A program made the position numbers and the translations under genes. Positions 1-6,876 of a stretch of 45,905 nt of DNA are shown here, one piece after another; the first letter of the stretch is position 1; each line of letters begins with the position of its first letter. The stretch covers positions 1 through 45,905 of the forward strand of contig JALXBF010000136.1 of NCBI GenBank assembly GCA_026991575.1, read 5' to 3'. The stretch is from Planctomycetota bacterium. Lineage in GTDB: Bacteria; Planctomycetota; Planctomycetia; JALXBF01. The notes below the pieces were generated by a model that ran no database searches, was not told the DNA's origin, and saw nothing but the letters and a program-made list of their open reading frames with translations.

Positions 1-1
1 C

Positions 2-313
2 GGGGCGGTCGGGGGGGGGGGTGGGGGAGGGGGCATGGGCGCGGGACGGGGCGTGGGCGCACGGCCGGAGCAAGCGGACCAAGTGGCCACGTACGACACG
101 CGCGTCCGGGGCCAATTGCATCGTGGCGGACGGGCGGAAGTGAGTCCCACGCCGTTCGGACCGGTGGTTCCCGGCGATAGCGTCGCGATCCCGACCTTGC
201 CCGGCGAGCAGACCAAGACGGTGGTCGATCCGGGAGCCATCGACCGCGAGGTGATCCCGCGGCTCTACAAGCAGCACGCACGACAGTACATCGACGCGCT
301 GAACCGTCCGTAG
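2..313 (+). CDS. Hypothetical protein, 3' end only (5' truncated by window edge)
   Basis: The reading frame is open from the left edge to a TAG stop just before 314. The first in-frame ATG is at 35, but the frame continues upstream as an almost pure glycine stretch encoded by G runs, so the true start is probably outside the window. The C-terminal half reads like a real protein, with segments such as PFGPVVPGD, REVIPRLYKQ and YIDALNRP. I recognise no domain. It converges on the exported protein gene at 324-2132, with about 10 bases between the two stops. The glycine-rich stretch could be a natural linker or an assembly artefact at a contig end. Confidence 0.45.
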   Translation, partial: GAVGGGGGGGGMGAGRGVGARPEQADQVATYDTRVRGQLHRGGRAEVSPTPFGPVVPGDSVAIPTLPGEQTKTVVDPGAIDREVIPRLYKQHARQYIDALNRP

Positions 314-323
314 CCGACCGGGC

Positions 324-2132
324 CTAAGGCGTGCGCGGTTCTGCGATGGGCCACTCTAGACTAACCCACCAGATACCGCAGTCGTCGTACGAGCCGGGCT
401 CGTCTCGCTGAGGCCGCTGCTTGAGAGCCAGCGTGTTGTCGCCTACTTTGAGCAGTTCGCGAGGCAAGGTGATCCGGACACGGGCAGGTCGCCCGCGCTG
501 CCGTGGGAGATATCGGTTGACGAAGTCCACTTCCTTGCCGTTGACGTAGACGCTTGTCCGCAGGAAGCCGTCGCGGAGTTCGGCGTAGTAGGTCGCGCCT
601 GGATACATCGGCTCCATATCCACAACATCCATGACCAGCCAGATCGTCTTGGGAACCTCTTCCAGTTGGAAGTGCCAGGTGACTTGGTTTCCCTCTGGGT
701 ACGGCCGCTGCATGTGCAGCTCGACTGCATCACCCAGGTGATGGAACCCGGAATCGACGAGCAGCCAGTTCCCGTAGCGGCCGGGCATGATCGCACGGAC
801 CTGATCGATCGGCACACGCAGGCGCCCGAGCGTGGGGTGTTCCAGCAGGAACGTGTCTGCCTCGACGCCCTGTAGGACTCCCTCCAGGTTCGCTCCCCGT
901 CGCACGCTGGTGCTTTCGGAAGGGGCCAGAAGGTTCGGCGTCTTCAGCAGCAGGCGGGCCCGCTGGCCGACCAGCCGAACCGGCTGCGTCTGGGATGGCC
1001 TCAAGAACACGCGGTGCACGACGCGCCAGGGGAACCGAAGCACACCGTACTCGGTGCGTAGCGACACATGGCGTGCGTCGAGGTTGGTGAGCTCCCCATA
1101 AAACTGTGTTCCGCCATACAGCAGCACCTCGTCCTGGTCCGCCGCCGGTTGACGGGGCAGCTGGGTGCGCCGCCTCGTACGCACTTCGATGTCGTCCACC
1201 ACAAGCGGCTCGTCGCGGTTGGCTGCTGCTGCAGGTGGCCCGTCGGGTCGAGCGGCCGCGAGAGCCTCGGGCACGGCCACCGTGCATTCCACCAGCTCCC
1301 CCAGCGGTTGGTGGAACGCCGCCAGCAGTGCATCGTCAACCGTGACGACCACACCGTCCTCGTCCTGGGCCACGACCAGCCGGTGCCAGCCGATGGAGCG
1401 CTCGATCGGCTCGACCGCCACGGGGGGGCCTTCGGGCATAGCCAGCGCGACCATGGCCGATCGTGGCAGCAGCAGTACCTGCAGTGGCACCCGGCGTGCC
1501 CCGCGACGGAACGTGAACTCCATCAGGTACCCGCGGCGGTGGCGTGCTGGCCCGGGATCGAAGTAGGCCAGCTGAGCAACCCCCTCGGCCACCGCCGGGT
1601 CAACCGTCACGGTGGCCTGGTCGCCGACGTTCTGCAGCACCAGGCCCGCGGTGCCGGCCACTCCTTTGCCGGGCCGGACGGCTGCGTCACCAGCCAGACG
1701 GGGCAGGTCTTCGTCCCGGTCAAAGTCGGAGTTGAACACCGGCGCAAGCTCGCGGAAGTGTGTGACCTGAGCGATGCTGGTCAGCGGCACGTGGAACCGA
1801 TCACCGAGAGCGTGCACGAGGAGTTTCCCATCGACGAGGCGTTCGATCTGCACCGGCACGCGCTCCACCCCCCACAGCCTCAGCTCATGGTCAGGGCTCT
1901 GATGGCGGAGCGATCCCTGTGGGTGCTCCAGGATCACGAGCGGGTAGGCGGCCAGCGGTGAGCGGTGGCCGTCGGCCGGTTCGATCCACCAGCGTTGCTC
2001 GGCGGCATCCCACGTCAGGCGGCCGCTGATGCTGGCTCCGCGCGCGTCGGTCGCTTTGACGGGCAGCTGGCCAAACGCCGGCCCCTTGAGCAACCACGGC
2101 ATCAAGGCAAGAATAAGATAGGTTCGGTTCAT
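324..2132 (-). CDS. Exported protein with LamG-like core and repeated Sm-like segments
   Basis: The protein has 602 residues from an ATG at 2132, chosen because AGGA lies just upstream and because this start gives a clean signal peptide (MNRTYLILALMPWLLKGPAFGQ). The frame stays open further upstream to 2270 but that part is not signal-like. The middle (about residues 160-310) resembles a LamG/jelly-roll beta-sandwich. Three short beta segments of the pattern L-x-V/F-P-x-x-x-I/V-x-x-V occur (VPLTSIAQV, FPWRVVHRVF, VPIDQVRAI), each after a strand-rich stretch. They recall the small Sm-like or SH3-like modules of planctomycete exported proteins. The C-terminal 150 residues look like a carbohydrate-binding-type beta-sandwich (ATYYAELRDGFLRTSVYVNG). 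It probably acts in the periplasm or at the surface. The function is unknown and the domain assignments come from motif reading only. Confidence 0.75.
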   Translation of the reverse strand: MNRTYLILALMPWLLKGPAFGQLPVKATDARGASISGRLTWDAAEQRWWIEPADGHRSPLAAYPLVILEHPQGSLRHQSPDHELRLWGVERVPVQIERLVDGKLLVHALGDRFHVPLTSIAQVTHFRELAPVFNSDFDRDEDLPRLAGDAAVRPGKGVAGTAGLVLQNVGDQATVTVDPAVAEGVAQLAYFDPGPARHRRGYLMEFTFRRGARRVPLQVLLLPRSAMVALAMPEGPPVAVEPIERSIGWHRLVVAQDEDGVVVTVDDALLAAFHQPLGELVECTVAVPEALAAARPDGPPAAAANRDEPLVVDDIEVRTRRRTQLPRQPAADQDEVLLYGGTQFYGELTNLDARHVSLRTEYGVLRFPWRVVHRVFLRPSQTQPVRLVGQRARLLLKTPNLLAPSESTSVRRGANLEGVLQGVEADTFLLEHPTLGRLRVPIDQVRAIMPGRYGNWLLVDSGFHHLGDAVELHMQRPYPEGNQVTWHFQLEEVPKTIWLVMDVVDMEPMYPGATYYAELRDGFLRTSVYVNGKEVDFVNRYLPRQRGRPARVRITLPRELLKVGDNTLALKQRPQRDEPGSYDDCGIWWVSLEWPIAEPRTP

Positions 2133-2322
2133 GTTCCTGACATGTCGGCGGTTCGTTTGCAGAGGCGTACCCGTCACGGTCACGATCCTGAGCGGGGGCA
2201 AGCTGAGTCGGCATTCGGTCTGCTGGAGCAGGTGGCAGCTCGCGCCGTTGGTTAATCTTAGTCCCGGCATTGTGCCGAGTCAGGAACAGGAGCTAGACTA
2301 GTGTGTAGGGCACCGTGACGCG

Positions 2323-4071
2323 ATGGTCCGGAGAGTGGGCTTGACTGAGGCGGACGTCGAGATCCTGGTTGTGGGAGACCTGGAAACGGTTCGGCGGCTC
2401 GTTGATGCGGGCATCCATCGCGGGGAAGCCTGCCGATGCGTCCCGAGCCTAGCGGAGGCGTTGCAACTACTGTGTCGCAGATCGGCCTCGTTTGAGGCCG
2501 TTGTTTTTGCGCCCCAGGACCAACAACAGCGTCAACAGCTGCACATCGTTCTGGAAGCCCTGCCAATCCTGGACGCTGTGCCGGACGGCGTTGCACTGGT
2601 CGACGAGCATGCACGCATCCGGTGGGCAAACGCTGCCTTCGCAGAGCAATCGGTGCTGGAGGATCCAACAGGTGCAGATTTCTATGGGGCGCTTGGCAGA
2701 CCGGAGTTCGAAGGGCCGTTTGCCTGTCCGATTACCCGTGCCCGCGAGACGATGCAGCGTTCCCACAGCGTGCTTGCGCGCGACGACGGCCGCTATTACC
2801 AGGTGACAGCCGTTCCGCTCTGTGGCGGCGACGGCACGCTGGCCGCCATCATCGCGATCACGCGGGACATCACCAACGAGGTGCTCCAGCGGCAGAAGCT
2901 GCATGCGGTACACCAGGCGGGCGCCGAGCTGGCCGATCTCACGCCCGATACGCTGGCAGAGATGGACGTCAAGCAGCGGATCGAGCTGTTGAAGAGCCAG
3001 ATTCTGCGACACACGAAAGACATCCTGCAGCTCGACTCGATCGAGATTCGCTTGCTGGACAAGGCAACCGGCCGGCTCGACCCGCTGCTTTGCGTCGGCA
3101 TGAACCCCGAGGCAAGCCAGCGGCCGCTGTACGCGCGCACCGAAGGCAATGGCGTCACGGGCTACGTGGCGGCTACCGGTCGTAGCTACCTGTGCCAGGA
3201 CACGGCACACGATCCGCTCTATCTGCCCGGAGCGCCGGGCGCGAAGAGCTCCATCACAGTACCGCTGATCCTGCACGACGAGGTGATCGGCACGTTTAAC
3301 GTGGAAACCCCCCAGCCCGGCCGGTTCACCGAGGACGACGTGCTGTTCCTGGAACTATACGCCCGCGATGTCGCCAAAGCCCTGCGGACGCTAGAGCTCC
3401 TGCATGCCGAGAAGCTCACGGCAGCAAGCGAGTCGGTGGAATTGATCAGCCGCGAAGTGTCGATGCCGGTTGATGCAATCCTGCGCGAGGCGACCTGGGT
3501 ACTGGACCGCTACATCGGACACGACCAGGAGCTCTCTGAGCGGCTCCGCCGGATCCTGGCTGCCGCGCGGGAGATCAAGCATCTGATTCAGCGGGTAGGC
3601 GAACAGGTGGCACCCTCGGATGCGATCCCGGTCCAGCGGATCCGTCCCCCGCGCCATCCGTTGCTGATTGGCAAACGGATCCTGCTGGCCGACGCGGACG
3701 AGGCGGTGCGCCAGGCAGCTCACGCGCTGCTGGAGCGATACGGCTGCACGGTCGAGGCGGTTGCGAGCGGTGCCGAGGCAATAGCAATGGCGCGAGTTTC
3801 ACCGTACGACGTGTTCATCTGCGACATCCGCCTGCCCGACATGTGCGGCTACGACATCTTCCGAGCGTTGCGCGAGATTCAGCCCGAGACACCGGTGATC
3901 CTGATGAGCGGCTTTGGTTATGACCCGTCGCATTCCATCGTCCGGGCACGTCGTCTGGGACTGACCAGCGTCCTGTACAAACCCTTCCGTGTCGATCGTC
4001 TCATTGCGGCAATCGAGTCTGTGCTGACGAAGCCCCCCTGCTCGGAAGCGCCCCCGTCCAGGCGTGGCTGA
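2323..4071 (+). CDS. PAS-GAF sensor with degenerate HisKA helix and C-terminal receiver domain
   Basis: The 582-residue protein starts with a receiver-like fold without a clear phosphorylation site (about 10-75). A PAS domain follows (about 78-190, with DGVALVDEHARIRWANAAF), then a GAF domain (about 215-364). A helix at about 367-393 aligns with the HisKA dimerisation helix, but ISREVSMPVDAIL stands where S-H-E-L-R-T-P-L is expected, so the phospho-accepting histidine is missing. There is no HATPase domain. The C-terminal receiver (about 450-568) has the acidic pair in LLADADE, the acceptor D501 in FICDIRLPD and K553 in LYKPF. It looks like a hybrid kinase that has lost its catalytic core, probably a phosphorylation-controlled sensor or scaffold. 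It is transcribed away from the exported protein on its left. No membrane segment is visible, so it is cytoplasmic. Confidence 0.85.
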   Translation: MVRRVGLTEADVEILVVGDLETVRRLVDAGIHRGEACRCVPSLAEALQLLCRRSASFEAVVFAPQDQQQRQQLHIVLEALPILDAVPDGVALVDEHARIRWANAAFAEQSVLEDPTGADFYGALGRPEFEGPFACPITRARETMQRSHSVLARDDGRYYQVTAVPLCGGDGTLAAIIAITRDITNEVLQRQKLHAVHQAGAELADLTPDTLAEMDVKQRIELLKSQILRHTKDILQLDSIEIRLLDKATGRLDPLLCVGMNPEASQRPLYARTEGNGVTGYVAATGRSYLCQDTAHDPLYLPGAPGAKSSITVPLILHDEVIGTFNVETPQPGRFTEDDVLFLELYARDVAKALRTLELLHAEKLTAASESVELISREVSMPVDAILREATWVLDRYIGHDQELSERLRRILAAAREIKHLIQRVGEQVAPSDAIPVQRIRPPRHPLLIGKRILLADADEAVRQAAHALLERYGCTVEAVASGAEAIAMARVSPYDVFICDIRLPDMCGYDIFRALREIQPETPVILMSGFGYDPSHSIVRARRLGLTSVLYKPFRVDRLIAAIESVLTKPPCSEAPPSRRG

Positions 4072-4623
4072 CGCGTTCACCGCAGGGCCGGCCGACGCGC
4101 AGGACGGCACGCGTACGCGCCCTTTGCGTGAGGACACGGCGGTCGAAGTCAGATGGCTGATCCGTTCGTGCGCGCTGTTCGCTTGGGGGTGGCGGGCCGC
4201 CACGTGTGGTTCTCGCCGGTGGTCCCGCCGGTGGTGTTCCCCGGAAGGCAGCTGCAGAGTAACACGAGCCTGCGCCCCGCGTTGCGCGACCGTCTGACCA
4301 CAGCATCATGGCGCGCAATCCGTTGCGCCAAATCACCGCTGACCACCCCGTTTCCGTCCGCCGCCCCACCTGTAACGAGCACTACTGCCCGCTGAGGCAA
4401 CCTGCGGGGGCCGCCGTGCGCGGCTCGTCGGTCCGTGTACCGCGCCGGCTCGATTCGCTATTGACAGGGCCATCCGGGTAAGCCTAAAGTAAACAATGCC
4501 TTACGCAGCAGGGACGAGTGCGTCAGGCAAGACTCGCATCGAACGCACTTCGTCTCGCTTTCTCGACCGACACGTTAGCGCGCAATCGATCAACGAGAGT
4601 GGCAGCAGAAAAGCGGTGGCGTC
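4072..4623. other. Gene-free stretch between the PAS-GAF-receiver gene and ispE
   Basis: About 550 bases with open frames on both strands, none of which has a credible ribosome site or protein-like composition. It contains a short inverted repeat (GTGGCGG/CCGCCAC, 4189-4203) without a following T run, a short direct repeat CCGGTGGT near 4217-4236, and a promoter-like pair near the right end (4461-4490). I see nothing else in it. Confidence 0.5.
4461..4490 (+). promoter_or_regulatory. Sigma-70-like promoter candidate for ispE-spoVG
   Basis: TTGACA at 4461-4466 is followed after 18 bases by TAAAGT (4485-4490) in an unusually AT-rich patch for this window. The -35 box is a perfect match. The -10 box has 4 of 6 consensus bases. 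It lies about 130 bases before the ispE start on the same strand. Confidence 0.45.
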
Positions 4624-5517
4624 TTGGGACGGCGTGCAACGGGGCAGCGTGGCGATCGGTGGCTCGTGCGAGCACCCGCAAAGCTGAACTTGTACCTGGC
4701 CGTGCTCGGCGAGCGAGCCGATGGTTACCACGAGCTGTTGACCCTGCTTGTGGCCGTTGACCTGAGCGATACGTTACTGTTTCGATCCGCGCCCGGACAG
4801 CAGAAGCCAGTGGAGCTTCGCTGTAACGTTGCGGCGCTGGAGGCGGCGGACAATCTGGTGCTCCGGGCTATCGAGTTGATGCGTGCTCGGTGTGGGGTGC
4901 CGGATGAGCCGTTATCGATCTGGTTGCACAAACGCATCCCGTCGGGTGCTGGGCTGGGTGGCGGCTCAAGCGATGCAGCGGCGACGTTGCGTACAGTGGC
5001 GGACCGCTATGGCGTGGCGTTGTCTCGGGAGCAGCTCGTTGCCTGGAGCGCCACACTCGGCAGCGACTGCCCGTTTTTTGCCGCCGGGGAGCCGGCGGCG
5101 GTCGCGCGGGGCCGTGGCGAGCGGCTAACAGCAGTACGGCTGCGTCGCAAGATGGACATCGTCGTCCACTGGCCCGGCGTGCACGTTGCCACGGGTGACG
5201 TGTTCGCACGCGCAACGCCGCGGCCCGCCGAGGAGTCCGAGGTTCGAAGGCTAGTGGAAGCAATCGAAGCCGAAGAGCCTGCCGAGGTGCTGGTGCCGCT
5301 CTTGCGAAACGATCTGCTGGAGCCGGCTTGCTCTCTGGCCCCGGTCATCGGCCGCTCGGTAAGGATGATGCGCGACGCCGGGCTGGCCGCTACCATGACC
5401 GGCAGTGGCTCGGCGGTCTTTGGCATCGCACGGAATCGCCAGGAGGCAATACGCGTTGGCAAACAACTCCGCAAACATCTTCCGGGCTTGGTCACCATCG
5501 TTCGCAACTTGGGGTAG
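4624..5517 (+). CDS. ispE: 4-diphosphocytidyl-2-C-methyl-D-erythritol kinase
   Basis: IspE phosphorylates the 2-hydroxyl of CDP-methylerythritol with ATP in the cytoplasmic MEP pathway to isoprenoid precursors. The 297-residue length fits the family. All GHMP kinase motifs are present: APAKLNLYL with the conserved lysine near the N-terminus, DGYHEL, the ATP loop PSGAGLGGGSSDAA, and the C-terminal GSGSAVFG. No ATG is available. The frame is open back to 4579, and TTG 4624 or GTG 4666 (directly before RAPAKLNL) are the candidate starts. Both have GGTGG-like sequence upstream, so the start is uncertain by 14 codons. spoVG follows 23 bases downstream. The ispE-spoVG order is also known from Bacillus, where spoVG lies a few genes from ispE. 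Confidence 0.95.
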   Translation: MGRRATGQRGDRWLVRAPAKLNLYLAVLGERADGYHELLTLLVAVDLSDTLLFRSAPGQQKPVELRCNVAALEAADNLVLRAIELMRARCGVPDEPLSIWLHKRIPSGAGLGGGSSDAAATLRTVADRYGVALSREQLVAWSATLGSDCPFFAAGEPAAVARGRGERLTAVRLRRKMDIVVHWPGVHVATGDVFARATPRPAEESEVRRLVEAIEAEEPAEVLVPLLRNDLLEPACSLAPVIGRSVRMMRDAGLAATMTGSGSAVFGIARNRQEAIRVGKQLRKHLPGLVTIVRNLG

Positions 5518-5540
5518 AGCCGCTGGAAAGGAGCAGCGTC

Positions 5541-6083
5541 GTGCGAGTCACAGAAGTGCGCATCAAGCTCACGGACGAGGCAACGCAGCAGGGCAACGAC
5601 CGGCTGCGTGCCTTTTGCTCGGTCACCTTCGATAATGCGTTCGTCGTACGAGACATCCGACTCATAGAGGGAGGGCGTGGGCTGTTTGTTGCCATGCCCA
5701 GCCGGAAACTCACCGATCGTTGTCCTGCCTGCCGGCAGAAAAACCCGCTGACCGCTCGCTACTGCAACAACTGCGGTAAACGTTTGCCCGAGGGTCGTGT
5801 GCCCCGCGATGCCGATGGCCGCCCCCGGCTTCACCAGGACGTGGCTCACCCGATCAACCAACGCTGTCGGGACATGATCCAGGAGGCGGTCATTCAGGCG
5901 TTCTACGAAGAGCTGGAGCGGGCCAAGCAGCCCGGATACGTCTCACGCTACGACGACCCGTTCGACGTGACCCGGTCGCCGCATCTGAGCAGTTGCCCGC
6001 CACCGGATCCTTCGTTCGGCCCTCAGCATCCGACCGGTGGCAACAACGCCGCCGCGGACCAGAGGCACCCTGAGTCGGCTTAA
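5541..6083 (+). CDS. spoVG: SpoVG-family RNA/DNA-binding regulator with inserted zinc ribbon
   Basis: SpoVG proteins are small nucleic-acid-binding regulators, known in Bacillus, Listeria and Borrelia. The GTG start at 5541 follows AAAGGAG (5527-5533) at a good distance and gives the family N-terminus (VRVTEVRIKL). The SpoVG core is clear: FCSVTFDNAFVVRDIRLIEG, then GLFVAMPSRK, and after an interruption DVAHPIN and IQEAVIQAF. Between strand and helix, residues 61-99 carry an insertion with a four-cysteine knuckle pair (C61, C64, C75, C78; spacing C-x2-C-x10-C-x2-C), absent from the roughly 95-residue Bacillus protein. A proline-rich, probably disordered tail of about 50 residues ends the 180-residue protein. 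It is cotranscribed with ispE. Its TAA stop overlaps the purQ stop on the other strand. Confidence 0.92.
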   Translation: MRVTEVRIKLTDEATQQGNDRLRAFCSVTFDNAFVVRDIRLIEGGRGLFVAMPSRKLTDRCPACRQKNPLTARYCNNCGKRLPEGRVPRDADGRPRLHQDVAHPINQRCRDMIQEAVIQAFYEELERAKQPGYVSRYDDPFDVTRSPHLSSCPPPDPSFGPQHPTGGNNAAADQRHPESA

Positions 6084-6874
6084 CCAGCCCGCAGCCACCG
6101 CACGGCGTTCTCAAAGATCCGGCGTCCGCTGCCCAGCGGGCCGCGATCGGGGTCGGATCGGGTCCACCGGGGGTGATGGTGGTCGAGGACGTGCCGCTCC
6201 GGGTGCGGCATCAGCCCGAGGATCCGACCGGTGCGGTCAGCCAGGCCCGCGACGTCGCCCTCGGAACCGTTCGGATTCCATGGATACGGTACGCCGTCGG
6301 CCGAAACGCCCGGCGGCGCGCTGTAACGCAACAGCCCGCGAGAGCCATCCTGGAGAATCTGCGTCAGGTCCTCAGCGGTCCGTACCGTGAATCTCCCTTC
6401 GGCATGAGCCACCGGCAGATGCAGCCGGTCCAGCCCGGCAAGGAACGGACTGTTGCCCGCGCGCACCTGCAACCACACCCATCGGTCTTCAAAGCGGCCC
6501 GAATCGTTGAAGCTCAACGTCACGCGACCTGCGCCCGTGTCTGGGTCGGGCAGCAGACCGGCCTTGACCAACACTTGAAACCCGTTGCAGATGCCCAGGA
6601 TCAGGCCGCCGCGGGCATGGAGCCGCAACACCGCATCCTTCAAGTAGCGGCTCAACTCCAGCGCGAAGACCTTGCCGGCCGCAATGTCGTCACCGTAGCT
6701 GAAGCCACCCGGGATGACCAACAGCTGAAACCGGTCCAACTGCTCCGGTTGCTCCCGCAGCGCAAAGACATGTCGACGCTCCACATCCGCCCCGGCCTGC
6801 TCCAGCGCGTAGGCCGTTTCAACGTCGCAGTTCGTGCCGGGCGCTCTCAGCACCAACGCTCGCACCGTCGCCAT
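6080..6874 (-). CDS. purQ: Phosphoribosylformylglycinamidine synthase, glutaminase subunit
   Basis: PurQ hydrolyses glutamine and passes ammonia to PurL for step four of de novo purine synthesis. The class I glutaminase features are visible: RAPGTNCD at the N-terminus, the FSYGDDI loop, and the nucleophile C96 in GICNGFQVL. The His-Glu pair probably lies in PHPERHV near the C-terminus. I took ATG 6874, two bases after the purL stop. GTG 6880, overlapping the purL stop, is the alternative. The length (264 residues) is slightly above that of Bacillus PurQ (227). It is the last gene of the tyrA-purL-purQ operon and converges on spoVG with a four-base overlap. Confidence 0.95.
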   Translation of the reverse strand: MATVRALVLRAPGTNCDVETAYALEQAGADVERRHVFALREQPEQLDRFQLLVIPGGFSYGDDIAAGKVFALELSRYLKDAVLRLHARGGLILGICNGFQVLVKAGLLPDPDTGAGRVTLSFNDSGRFEDRWVWLQVRAGNSPFLAGLDRLHLPVAHAEGRFTVRTAEDLTQILQDGSRGLLRYSAPPGVSADGVPYPWNPNGSEGDVAGLADRTGRILGLMPHPERHVLDHHHPRWTRSDPDRGPLGSGRRIFENAVRWLRAG

Positions 6875-6876
6875 GG

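Noticed and set aside
1068-1961. Long open frame opposite the exported protein gene
   Set aside because: It is the shadow of the real minus-strand gene; the sequence lacks domain features.
4064-4400. Several overlapping open frames on both strands before ispE
   Set aside because: None has a good ribosome site or protein-like sequence; composition fits GC-rich random frames.
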